A DNA stretch of 64,000 bases from JBNRMW01 sp050309795 (GTDB lineage Bacteria; Bacillota_I; Bacilli_A; Erysipelotrichales; Erysipelotrichaceae): assembly GCA_050309795.1 (NCBI GenBank), contig JBNRMW010000019.1, positions 31,337 through 95,336 of the forward strand. Direction: 5' to 3'. A program made the position numbers and the translations under genes. The notes under the pieces are model-generated. The model had not been told where the DNA came from, searched no databases, and saw nothing but the letters and a program-made list of their open reading frames with translations. Shown here piece by piece: positions 1 to 7,825 of the stretch. The first letter of the stretch is position 1. Each line of letters begins with the position of its first letter.

Positions 1-371
1 TCTTAGTCCATGTAATTGCGGAGGCTTTATTGGGGGCGTTATCTCTTGGCGATTTAGGCCGACATTTTCCCGACACCGATGCGCGCTTTAAGGACATCAA
101 TTCCTTAGATTTATTAAAAGAAGTGTATAAAATGGTCGTTTCAAAGGGTTACAAAGTGGTGAATATTGATAGTTTGGTGATGATTGAACAACCAAAATTA
201 GCCCCTTATTTAGAACTTATGAAACAACAAATATGTCCGCTATTGAACATTCAAAACGATCAACTCAACCTCAAAGCAACGCGTGGCGAGAAATTGGGCT
301 TTATCGGTCGCCAAGAAGGGGTTGTCGCTCAAGCGGTGGTGCTTTTAAAGAAGGTGAATAATCATGAGTAA
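1..371 (+). CDS. ispF: 2-C-methyl-D-erythritol 2,4-cyclodiphosphate synthase, 3' part
   Basis: This is the C-terminal part of IspF, the MEP-pathway enzyme that converts CDP-methylerythritol 2-phosphate to the cyclodiphosphate on the way to isoprenoids. The frame is open to the left edge, so the true start lies outside; the TTG at 30 is only an internal codon. Visible family signatures are the HVIAEALLGAL helix, LGDLGRHFPDTD, QPKLAPY and the C-terminal KATRGEKLGFIGRQEG. About 35-40 N-terminal residues with the first metal ligands are missing only because of the window edge. The stop overlaps the next start by 8 bp, so the two genes are probably translationally coupled. Assignment is firm. Confidence 0.93.
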   Translation, partial: LVHVIAEALLGALSLGDLGRHFPDTDARFKDINSLDLLKEVYKMVVSKGYKVVNIDSLVMIEQPKLAPYLELMKQQICPLLNIQNDQLNLKATRGEKLGFIGRQEGVVAQAVVLLKKVNNHE

Positions 372-1602
372 AAGATTACATGAAATGAAAGTATTAAGAG
401 ATCCAGTCCATGAATATGTGCGGATTGAAGAGCCGGTCATCTGGCAACTTTTGGATACGCGGGAGTTTCAGCGTTTACGTCGCATTCATCAACTTGGGGG
501 GACGTATCAGGTGTATCATGGGGCAGAACATTCCCGTTTTTCTCATTCTTTAGGGGTTTATGAAATTGCCCGGCGGATGATTAATGAAGTTAAGGACTTA
601 AAAAATCATTTAACTTATCCACAGCAACAAGCTTTATTATGTGCGGCCTTATTACACGATATTGGACATGGACCATTCAGTCATGCTTTTGAGCAAATAT
701 CGAAGATTCATCACGAAGAGATGAGTGCTCAAATCATATTAGGAAATACTCAAATTAACCAAGTTTTACACAAAGAACGAGAATCCTTGCCAGAAGAAGT
801 GGTTGCTATTTTACAGCACCAACATCCAAACCCCATCTTATCTCAATTAGTCTCGGCACAATTAGACTGTGACCGGATGGACTATTTACTTCGAGACGCC
901 TTTTTTACGGGAGTAAGTTATGGCAAATACGATTTGGAAAGAATCTTGAGAACCATGCGTATTCGTGACAACAAAGTCGTCGTCAAAGCAAGTGGAATTT
1001 CAGCCGTCGAAGATTACATCATGGCCCGCTATCAAATGTACTGGCAGGTGTATTATCATCCAACATCTCGAGCCTTTGAGATTCTTCTGTTTAAATTGTT
1101 TAAACGAATTGCTGATGTCTTCAAAGAGAATCCGGAAGAAATTGATCGTTGTGTGCCTTTTCTTAGACCATTTCTAGATAATGGAACGATGACGATTGAT
1201 CAACATTTATTTTTAGATGAAGACACCATTATGCATGGCTTTAAGTTGTTATCGAGCCAATCAAAGGATTCTGTGCTAAAAGATTTAGCCCGTCGGGTCT
1301 TAGAGAGAGACTTGTTCAAGTTTGTGGATTATTTTGATGAACATCAATTACAAGGTATTGTCGACGGTGTTCGCCAATCGGGTTATGACCCCACGTATTA
1401 TATGGAAGTGGACTTAGCCCATCAAAAACCTTATATCCCTTATATTAGTGATAAAGGAAATCCAATTTGGGTGCTCGACAAAGATGGCATTCAAATTAAG
1501 GAATTATCGAAAGTTTCCCCCATCGTCGATGCGATTATTAAAGCCAACGTCGATGTTGATAAAAAGGTGTTTTTCCCCTTAGAAAGGTCAATATATGAAT
1601 AA
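364..1602 (+). CDS. HD-domain phosphohydrolase (YwfO / dNTPase-like)
   Basis: A 412-residue protein of the HD superfamily, related to bacterial dGTPases and B. subtilis YwfO. Metal-binding motifs are visible: HSRFSHSLG near residues 56-64, ALLHDIGHGPFSH near 96-107 (the H98-D99 doublet) and a distal Asp in QLDCDRMDYLLRD. The family hydrolyses phosphorylated nucleotides, often dNTPs, in the cytoplasm; the exact substrate cannot be read from the sequence. No RelA/SpoT-type synthetase region is present. The start overlaps ispF by 8 bp and the end overlaps pepP by 8 bp, giving one operon. Confidence is high for the family and moderate for dNTPase activity. Confidence 0.85.
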   Translation: MSKRLHEMKVLRDPVHEYVRIEEPVIWQLLDTREFQRLRRIHQLGGTYQVYHGAEHSRFSHSLGVYEIARRMINEVKDLKNHLTYPQQQALLCAALLHDIGHGPFSHAFEQISKIHHEEMSAQIILGNTQINQVLHKERESLPEEVVAILQHQHPNPILSQLVSAQLDCDRMDYLLRDAFFTGVSYGKYDLERILRTMRIRDNKVVVKASGISAVEDYIMARYQMYWQVYYHPTSRAFEILLFKLFKRIADVFKENPEEIDRCVPFLRPFLDNGTMTIDQHLFLDEDTIMHGFKLLSSQSKDSVLKDLARRVLERDLFKFVDYFDEHQLQGIVDGVRQSGYDPTYYMEVDLAHQKPYIPYISDKGNPIWVLDKDGIQIKELSKVSPIVDAIIKANVDVDKKVFFPLERSIYE

Positions 1603-2830
1603 CTATCAAAACAGAAGAAACAAATTATTTGAAAATTTAGCCCAAAACAGTTTATCCATTTTATTTTCGGGCAGCCCTGTCCGTAAGAGTGCGGATGCGG
1701 ATTATCCCTTCGAAGCCAATCGCAATTTTTTCTATTTAACAGGGATTGAGGAACCCGAAGCCGTATTGGTTTTGATCAAAACCGATCAACTTAAAAAATC
1801 CTTTTTATTCATTCGCGACATCGATGAAATGATGGAAAAATGGGTTGGTATTTATATTCGCCCTCAACAAGCTCAAGAGATTTCGGGGGTAGACCAGGTG
1901 TTGTTTCGTTCAACCTTCAAAGATTTCTTAGGCCGTCAATTACTATTTAACGCGATTGATACCCTCTACTTAGATGGAGATCGTCAGCGGGCGGATGCAC
2001 GTCCCCTTGAAGGCGAACGGTTTGCTTTAAAAATGAAGAAAAGCTATCCTTTATTGAATTATCGTGACTTGTCCGATTTGGTGTTTTCTCAACGATTAAT
2101 CAAAGACGACCAAGAAATTGCGAAAATACGTCAAGCCATTGATATTACAAATAAAGGGTTGCAGTTTATGTTGAAAAACATGAAACCCCAGCAATTTGAA
2201 TATGAATATTTAGCCGATGTGCGTTATGTTTACAATAAACATGGAGCAAGTGAAATGTTTGATTCGATTGTGGCTTCTGGCCCGAATGGTGTCATCCTTC
2301 ATTATGTTGCGAATGATCGAAAAACAAGCGATGGAGATTTATGTCTCTTTGACTTAGGGGCGAAAAAAGATGGTTACGGCGCCGATATTTCGCGGACTTA
2401 TCCAGTTTCTGGTAAATTTAGCGCGCGTCAAAAACAACTGTATACCATCGTATTAGGAGCAATGGAGCGTGTGAAAGCCTATGCTCGGCCAGGGGTAACC
2501 CTTGCACAACTCAACCAACAAGTCATCGATTACTATGGGAAAGCTTTAGTACAGATCGGTCTTATCCAAGATCAGAGCGAGGTATCTAAATACTACTATC
2601 ACTCTGTTTCCCATTTCTTAGGACTGGATACCCACGATGTTGGTGGAAGTATGGGCTTAATGCTTGAACCAGGTCATGTTATTACCAATGAACCAGGTTT
2701 GTATATTGAAGAAGAACAAATCGGTATCCGTCTTGAAAATGATTTGTTAATTACAGAAAACGGATGTGAAGATCTCTGTGTTGATGTCCCATTGTCAATT
2801 ACTGAGATTGAGTCATTAATGAAACGCTAG
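1595..2830 (+). CDS. pepP: Xaa-Pro aminopeptidase (M24B, PepP-type)
   Basis: A 411-residue cytoplasmic metallopeptidase that removes N-terminal residues preceding proline. The N-terminal half (about 1-165) is the AMP_N/creatinase-type domain, with the characteristic stretch YPFEANRNFFYLTGIEEPEA. The C-terminal half is the pita-bread catalytic domain, with the five metal ligands in order: Asp pair (FDLGAKKDGYGADISRTYP), His (SHFLGLDTHDVGG), Glu (NEPGLYIEE) and Glu (IRLENDLL). It overlaps the HD gene and is closed by an intrinsic terminator. A second M24 enzyme, the shorter pepQ-type, is encoded at 12593. Length and motifs fit PepP well. Confidence 0.92.
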   Translation: MNNYQNRRNKLFENLAQNSLSILFSGSPVRKSADADYPFEANRNFFYLTGIEEPEAVLVLIKTDQLKKSFLFIRDIDEMMEKWVGIYIRPQQAQEISGVDQVLFRSTFKDFLGRQLLFNAIDTLYLDGDRQRADARPLEGERFALKMKKSYPLLNYRDLSDLVFSQRLIKDDQEIAKIRQAIDITNKGLQFMLKNMKPQQFEYEYLADVRYVYNKHGASEMFDSIVASGPNGVILHYVANDRKTSDGDLCLFDLGAKKDGYGADISRTYPVSGKFSARQKQLYTIVLGAMERVKAYARPGVTLAQLNQQVIDYYGKALVQIGLIQDQSEVSKYYYHSVSHFLGLDTHDVGGSMGLMLEPGHVITNEPGLYIEEEQIGIRLENDLLITENGCEDLCVDVPLSITEIESLMKR

Positions 2831-2834
2831 ATTA

Positions 2835-2860
2835 AAAAGAGCATTATTGCTCTTTTTTTT
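2835..2860 (+). terminator. Intrinsic terminator after pepP
   Basis: Stem AAAAGAGC/GCTCTTTT with a six-base ATTATT loop followed by a run of T, directly after the pepP stop. It separates the ispF-HD-pepP operon from the tetR/V-ATPase operon. Confidence 0.9.
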
Positions 2861-2894
2861 GAAAACCCTTTCACCTAAAAAAATAGATTAAATG

Positions 2895-2923
2895 ATTTGA
2901 CCGTCGGTCAAATGTCTGTTAAT
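2895..2923 (+). promoter_or_regulatory. TetR operator overlapping the promoter of the tetR/V-ATPase operon
   Basis: Positions 2895-2913 form a perfect 19-bp palindrome (ATTTGACCG-T-CGGTCAAAT) of the classic TetR-family operator type. It contains a -35-like TTGACC (2897-2902). A -10-like GTTAAT at 2918-2923 follows after a 15-bp spacer. The putative -10 lies only 8 nt before the regulator's ATG at 2932 and no Shine-Dalgarno is visible, so the transcript may be leaderless or nearly so. Repression by the adjacent TetR is an inference from position and symmetry. Confidence 0.8.
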
Positions 2924-2931
2924 GTTTTCAT

Positions 2932-3561
2932 ATGGAAAATAAAGAAACGCCGATGATTGAACCTCGTAGAACCGCGATTATGGCTAGCGCAAAAACGCTT
3001 TTTTTGAATCAAGGGATTGAACATACCTCAATTTCTATGATTTCAAAAGAGGCAGGAGTTGCCAAAAGTTTGTTCTATTATTACTTCGAAACGAAAGAAG
3101 AACTCGTCTTAGCCATTATTGAAGAAATTTGCGAGGAACATTATCGCTATTTGGAAGCGCGCTATCAACAAGATGCTGAAGACATATTTGATGGTTTATT
3201 ATTTTTGGTGGATTCCTTTTTTAATTTCCAACCGATGACCCGACAAATAAATGCGGCGGTTTTCCTTAACAAAATAGATTTCAATATTCGTTACCATACG
3301 ATGTATTTGGAAAGAATAGGAGATTTTATTGATGTTATTGTCAATAGGGCTCAACAAGAAGGCTATCTTTTCATTGATTATCCCAATGAAACCTTCGTGA
3401 TGATGTTGGAGGGTCTCTTACGTCTTCATCATGATGAAACCATTGACCTAACAGCACTTAAGATTGCCCGCATTATGGAACAAACTTTGCATTTGCCCCA
3501 AAATAGTTTGGTGGAAAAAGCGGAGCGCCATTTACTTAATTTTAAAAAGGAGGTTGACTAA
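2932..3561 (+). CDS. TetR/AcrR-family transcriptional regulator
   Basis: A 209-residue protein. Residues about 12-58 form the TetR helix-turn-helix, with typical core residues in HTSISMISKEAGVAKSLFYYYF followed by the ETKEELVLAII linker. The C-terminal ligand-binding region is helical and not diagnostic. The gene lies 19 bp behind a perfect TetR operator, so autoregulation is likely. Its stop codon is immediately followed by the TTG start of the first V-ATPase gene, with that gene's SD inside the tetR 3' end, and no terminator intervenes. The regulator therefore probably also controls the V-ATPase operon. No SD precedes the chosen ATG; an alternative ATG lies at 2953. Confidence 0.88.
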   Translation: MENKETPMIEPRRTAIMASAKTLFLNQGIEHTSISMISKEAGVAKSLFYYYFETKEELVLAIIEEICEEHYRYLEARYQQDAEDIFDGLLFLVDSFFNFQPMTRQINAAVFLNKIDFNIRYHTMYLERIGDFIDVIVNRAQQEGYLFIDYPNETFVMMLEGLLRLHHDETIDLTALKIARIMEQTLHLPQNSLVEKAERHLLNFKKEVD

Positions 3562-3882
3562 TTGGAAAAGATTTTAAAGGCCATTAACGAGGTCGAACAA
3601 GACATTGAAACGACCCAACGATCCTTAGAACCCGCGCGTGAAAAAGCATTGGACGATGTTCGCCAAGAAATGCGTGCCCTGGCGACGACTCATCGTCAAC
3701 AGCTGGAAGCGTTCAAAGAAGACTATCATGAACACTTGCGTCAAGAAGCTCATGGGGACTTTGAAGCTATTTATCAAGAAAAGCTTCGTGAAATGGAACG
3801 TTTAAAAGCCCTCTCCGAACAAAATTACGAAACCGTTAAAGAACAATTAAAACAGGAGGTGTTAAATCATGGCTATCGTTAA
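3562..3882 (+). CDS. ntpF: V-type ATPase peripheral stalk subunit (NtpF / subunit G-H type)
   Basis: A 106-residue, almost wholly charged, coiled-coil protein rich in Glu, Gln, Lys and Arg, as expected for the small peripheral-stalk subunit that pairs with subunit E. It starts with TTG directly after the tetR stop, and the start is set by AAGGAGG at 3546-3552. Sequence identity to the family is low, as is usual for this subunit, so the call rests on the coiled-coil composition, the length and its place as the first gene of an operon in E. hirae ntp order. It overlaps ntpI by 14 bp. Confidence 0.78.
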   Translation: MEKILKAINEVEQDIETTQRSLEPAREKALDDVRQEMRALATTHRQQLEAFKEDYHEHLRQEAHGDFEAIYQEKLREMERLKALSEQNYETVKEQLKQEVLNHGYR

Positions 3883-5782
3883 AATGAGTGAATTCAATTT
3901 ATTAGTCCAAAACGAAGATTTGAATGCTGTCCTGCGCGAGTTTCAGATTTTTAAGGATGTCCAGTTCAAAGATATTAGTGAACTTGCGACGGCCGAAAAT
4001 GGTTTTCGCAAGTATCAATCGTCGTTTGACTTTGAAGACAATGATGAAAAACGTGAACACATCATTTCAATATTAAAGTTTATTGATCAATTTGGGCAAG
4101 AGAAAAAAGGATTTCTTGAAGATTTAAATCTCTTAGATATCACGTTTGAAGAACTGGAGCAACGAGCTCAAGCAGTCGACTTAGATGAAATACTAGACCG
4201 CTATGCAGAATATTATGAACGCCATCAAGTCATTGAAGGCTATGAGAGTATTGTTCCTTGGGAAAACGACCGCTTAACGACCGAACAATTGGAAGTTCTT
4301 GCTCAATCGAAGGTGATTTTGGGTACGGTTGAAAAAGCGGAACAAGCCGCCTTTATTAAGGATTTGAAAGCCATCGATCAAGCCTACTTCTTGTACAAAG
4401 ATTGGGATGAACAGGAAGTATTATTTATGGTTCTCTTTCCCGAAAATGAAGCCGAGAGCTTTGACATTATCGTTGAAAAATTTGACTTTAAACGACGTTC
4501 GACACGATCTTTGGGGGTCAGCGACGATGTGAAAGGGATGATGTTTCACTTAAATGATTATTTGGATAAACGAAAAAATATTAAAAGTCGACTATTCCAA
4601 ATAGTTGGTAGCAAAGAAGAACTAAAAATTGTGTATGAATACTTGACGAATATAAAACTGCGCGAAGAAACCAAGCTTAAATTTATTCAATCACAACAAG
4701 TGACCATGTTGTCAGGATGGATTGTGAGTGCGAATAAGGAAGTGGTCATGGAAGAGATTTCCAAAGTAACCCAAGGGAATCACTATTTAGAAATCAATCA
4801 TGCGCCGTTTCATTCAAGAGAGGTTCCAATTTTATTGAAAAACAATAAGTTTAATGAAGCCTTTGAAATGATTACCACTATGTATTCGCGTCCAAGATAT
4901 GACGAGCTCGATCCTACGCCGTTACTGGCTCCTTTCTATGGATTGTTCTATGGGATGATGCTGGCGGATATTGGCTATGGTTTGGTGATGTTTGTGGTGA
5001 TGAGTTTGTTGTTAAAGGTCACGAACATGAAACCTTCATTAAAGAGTATGGTTCGTTTTTTGAGATATTTATCAATCCCAGTGATGATTTGGGGAGCGAT
5101 TTATGGTTCGTTCTTTGGCGGGTTGATTGAATTACCTGCTTTGTTGGATATTCATAATCAATTTACCTATGTCCTGATTTTGGCGTTGGGTATTGGTGTC
5201 CTTCATATTTTCTTTGGAATGGCGATTAAAGGCTATATTTATGTTCGAGATTATAAGAAACGCTACGTGCTCTATGATGTCATCTTTTGGTATGTTTTGT
5301 TGTTGGCGACGATTGTGTTAGCCACCCAAATCTTTACCAACATTTTAGCGCCGTTGTCCCAACCCGCTTGGATTGCGTTTATTATTGCGGCAGTAGGAAT
5401 TGTATTAACCAATGGTCGAAGCGCGCAATCGATTCCAACCAAAATGGCCAGTGGGCTCTATAGTCTGTATGGAATTACAAATTATCTCAGTGATATTATT
5501 TCTTATTCGCGACTGATGGCCTTAGGTTTGGCAGGCGCATCGATTGGTGTGGCCTTTAATATGATAATTGATATGGTGTCGGGGATGGGTATTTTTAGTT
5601 TACTTTTAGGATCGTTGATTTTCATCATCGGCCATGGTTTTAATTTAGGAATTAACGGGTTGAGTGCCTATGTCCATTCGGCTCGATTAACGTATGTAGA
5701 GTTTTTTGGGAAGTTTTATTCTGGTGGCGGTAAAGCCTTTCGCAACTTTAGGGCTGCCCCAACCTATGTGAATGTGCGATAG
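3869..5782 (+). CDS. ntpI: V-type ATPase subunit I (membrane stator)
   Basis: A 637-residue stator subunit. The soluble N-terminal half (about 1-345) binds the peripheral stalks. The C-terminal half carries seven to eight membrane segments that form the ion half-channels beside the c-ring. The segment SYSRLMALGLAGASIG near residue 550 contains the conserved Arg expected to face the rotor carboxylate, and LAPFYGLFYGMMLADIGYG marks the first membrane hairpin. The ATG has an AGGAGGTG SD and lies inside the end of ntpF. Length is near the family norm of about 650 residues. Confidence 0.95.
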   Translation: MAIVKMSEFNLLVQNEDLNAVLREFQIFKDVQFKDISELATAENGFRKYQSSFDFEDNDEKREHIISILKFIDQFGQEKKGFLEDLNLLDITFEELEQRAQAVDLDEILDRYAEYYERHQVIEGYESIVPWENDRLTTEQLEVLAQSKVILGTVEKAEQAAFIKDLKAIDQAYFLYKDWDEQEVLFMVLFPENEAESFDIIVEKFDFKRRSTRSLGVSDDVKGMMFHLNDYLDKRKNIKSRLFQIVGSKEELKIVYEYLTNIKLREETKLKFIQSQQVTMLSGWIVSANKEVVMEEISKVTQGNHYLEINHAPFHSREVPILLKNNKFNEAFEMITTMYSRPRYDELDPTPLLAPFYGLFYGMMLADIGYGLVMFVVMSLLLKVTNMKPSLKSMVRFLRYLSIPVMIWGAIYGSFFGGLIELPALLDIHNQFTYVLILALGIGVLHIFFGMAIKGYIYVRDYKKRYVLYDVIFWYVLLLATIVLATQIFTNILAPLSQPAWIAFIIAAVGIVLTNGRSAQSIPTKMASGLYSLYGITNYLSDIISYSRLMALGLAGASIGVAFNMIIDMVSGMGIFSLLLGSLIFIIGHGFNLGINGLSAYVHSARLTYVEFFGKFYSGGGKAFRNFRAAPTYVNVR

Positions 5783-5794
5783 AGGAGGAAAAAC

Positions 5795-6274
5795 ATGACA
5801 TTTATGAACTTTTTATTGGAAAATGGTGGCGTTGTCTTGGCAGCGTTTGGAATTGGTTTAGTTGTTGCCTTACCAGGGATTGGTAGTGCGCGAGGGGCTG
5901 CGATGATTGGTGAAGCTGCGACGGGCTTAATGGTCGATGGCGGTGAGAAATTTGGTAAATCTTTAATTTTACAGCTCATGGCAGCGAGTCAGGGCTTATA
6001 TGGTTTCGTCGTGGCGATTATGGCGCTAGGTTCCATGAGCATCGGTATGAGCTTACAACAAGGACTATTCGTGTTTGCGGCGGTGATGCCGATGGCCATC
6101 GTCGGGTATTATAGTGCTATTTCGCAGTCGGAAGTCGCAACCGCAGGGATTTCACTCTTAGCTAAAAACGAAGATGAAATGACCAAAGCAATTATTTATT
6201 CCGTTATGGTTGAAACGTATGCGCTCTTAGCATTGGTGGCTTCCATCATTCTCTTAAACACGGTGAGTTTCTAA
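5795..6274 (+). CDS. ntpK: V-type ATPase rotor ring subunit K
   Basis: A 159-residue, four-helix proteolipid (two fused hairpins) that forms the ion-carrying rotor. Residues matching the sodium site of E. hirae NtpK (T64, Q65, Q110, E139) are S65, Q66 (MAASQGLYGF), Q111 (AISQSEVATAG) and E140 (MVETYALL), all shifted by one position. Only one carboxylate is present, in the second hairpin, as in E. hirae. This supports Na+ rather than H+ coupling, although that remains an inference. A GAGGAGG SD lies just upstream, and the stop overlaps the ntpE ATG (TAATG). Confidence 0.95.
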   Translation: MTFMNFLLENGGVVLAAFGIGLVVALPGIGSARGAAMIGEAATGLMVDGGEKFGKSLILQLMAASQGLYGFVVAIMALGSMSIGMSLQQGLFVFAAVMPMAIVGYYSAISQSEVATAGISLLAKNEDEMTKAIIYSVMVETYALLALVASIILLNTVSF

Positions 6275-6840
6275 TGAAATACGGACTTGACCAATTAATC
6301 CGTTCGCTCAAGGACAAAAGTCAAGTAGTGGTAGACCATTATCATAAAGAAACGGCTCAACAAGCCGCGGAATTAAGACATCATTTACTTGAAGAAGCCC
6401 AGCATAAATACAATCAAAACGAGCAAAAGATTAAAGAACAAGCGCATCTTCAACAGGAACGCCAACTTTCAGCGTATCGTTCGCGCTCAAATCAAGAAGT
6501 ACTTCAATACAAAGTTGAACTCATTGAACGCTTAATTGAAGAAGTTAAACAAGAGTTCATGGCGATGGATGATGAAATGTTTAAAGCGTATTTTCTACGC
6601 CATTGTTATGCTCAACGCCATATTAAAGTCGTCAAAACGACGACCAAGCGACAGGCTGTTATTGCTAAAATTATTGAAGAAAACAAGTTTGAGATTGACC
6701 TTCAAATTGATGAATCGATTGTTGATGGTTTTATCTTGGTGGCGGAGCATATCGACTATAACTACGAATTCGACAAGTTGTTTGCGTATTATCACGAACA
6801 ATTAGTGGAATTTACACGCAAGGGTTTGTTTAATGAGTAA
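6274..6840 (+). CDS. ntpE: V-type ATPase subunit E (peripheral stalk)
   Basis: A 188-residue protein with a long N-terminal helix (about 1-100, rich in Gln, Glu, Lys and Arg), followed by a mixed alpha/beta C-terminal head. This matches subunit E, which with NtpF forms the peripheral stalk joining the catalytic head to subunit I. The C-terminal IDESIVDGFILVAEHIDYNY region is typical. The start overlaps the ntpK stop by one base and the end overlaps ntpC by 8 bp. The small ORFs in other frames inside this gene are shadows. Confidence 0.88.
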   Translation: MKYGLDQLIRSLKDKSQVVVDHYHKETAQQAAELRHHLLEEAQHKYNQNEQKIKEQAHLQQERQLSAYRSRSNQEVLQYKVELIERLIEEVKQEFMAMDDEMFKAYFLRHCYAQRHIKVVKTTTKRQAVIAKIIEENKFEIDLQIDESIVDGFILVAEHIDYNYEFDKLFAYYHEQLVEFTRKGLFNE

Positions 6841-7513
6841 CCAATTATTGATGAGTCAAGTCATCTTACAACAATATTCGTTGTTAACGGCTGACCAATA
6901 TACTTTAGAGCAGTTAAAAAAACGCTATAAAGTTTCACAAGATTGGAGCATTGAACAAATTGATCGGTGGTTTCGCCAAGCACTCGCGGATTGGTATCAG
7001 GAGCTCTTAGATTTAGATATTCCAGCGAAACTCATTGATCCGATATTTTTAATCCACGAAAAACTTCATGAAACGACGGTGCTTAATGAAGACGTGGATC
7101 AAGAGATTCTTCAGTTTTTTAAAGGTCCTTTTGAGCATCAAGCGCTACAGGTCTATGCGTATCAGGTGTTAGATTTTTATCGTTTAGAGAAATATCTACG
7201 CTTTCAAACCATTGACCAAGAGGTGCCAGAAGGTTATTTAAAAATTGATGAATTTAAACATTACCAAGAAGTCGACCGCTTAATTTTAAATAGTCGCTAT
7301 TACAAGGTATTGAAGGGGTTAAATTTGGACAATTTTTATCAAAAAACCCAACAAGCCCAAACGGAAGCTTTAAAAGAGTTTACATGGGGCTTACAAGTTG
7401 AAGAAAGTATTTTTGCGATGGCTTATTTAATGGTACAACAATTACGTAATGTACGAGCATTTTTAAAAGCCTTACGCTATGGTTTCGATCCAAAGGAGTT
7501 TATTTATGTCTAG
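6833..7513 (+). CDS. ntpC: V-type ATPase subunit C, short form
   Basis: This gene occupies the subunit C slot between E and F. The protein is helical and ends in NVRAFLKALRYGFDPKEF, which resembles the C-terminal signature of the central-stalk C/d subunit that docks the rotor ring to D and F. At 226 residues it is about 100 shorter than the usual 320-340. One of the three repeated domains of the family therefore appears to be missing, or the protein is very divergent. The reading frame is intact and the gene overlaps both neighbours, so this is not an obvious truncation. The call is mainly contextual. Confidence 0.72.
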   Translation: MSNQLLMSQVILQQYSLLTADQYTLEQLKKRYKVSQDWSIEQIDRWFRQALADWYQELLDLDIPAKLIDPIFLIHEKLHETTVLNEDVDQEILQFFKGPFEHQALQVYAYQVLDFYRLEKYLRFQTIDQEVPEGYLKIDEFKHYQEVDRLILNSRYYKVLKGLNLDNFYQKTQQAQTEALKEFTWGLQVEESIFAMAYLMVQQLRNVRAFLKALRYGFDPKEFIYV

Positions 7514-7814
7514 AGTTATTTATCTAAGCGAACACCTCAGCGATGGGGTCATGTCGATTTTGGGCATGGATGTCGTGAACGTCAATAAACATACAGACTT
7601 CAAACATTTAGTTCGAGACTTGTACCAAAAACGGGTGAGTATCGCTTTTGTAAGTGAGGTTGTGTATAAGTGGTTTAAGGAAGACATTAATAGTTATAAC
7701 TCCGACTTTGAAGTAACCTTTATCGTTTTGCCAAACGATACCGATCATCAACAGCTCGGTCAAGATCGTTTATCTGAATTAGTAGAAGATGCCGTTGGCA
7801 TAAAAGTGAAATAG
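7506..7814 (+). CDS. ntpG: V-type ATPase subunit F (NtpG)
   Basis: A 102-residue subunit, the small Rossmann-like central-stalk component that binds subunit D. The ATG at 7506 is preferred over the in-frame ATG at 7479 because AAAGGAG (7492-7498) precedes it at normal spacing. The resulting N-terminus, SRVIYLSEHLSDGVMSILGM, fits the family pattern of a short beta strand followed by a helix. It overlaps ntpC by 8 bp and is 11 bp upstream of ntpA. Confidence 0.85.
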   Translation: MSRVIYLSEHLSDGVMSILGMDVVNVNKHTDFKHLVRDLYQKRVSIAFVSEVVYKWFKEDINSYNSDFEVTFIVLPNDTDHQQLGQDRLSELVEDAVGIKVK

Positions 7815-7825
7815 GAGGACAAGAG

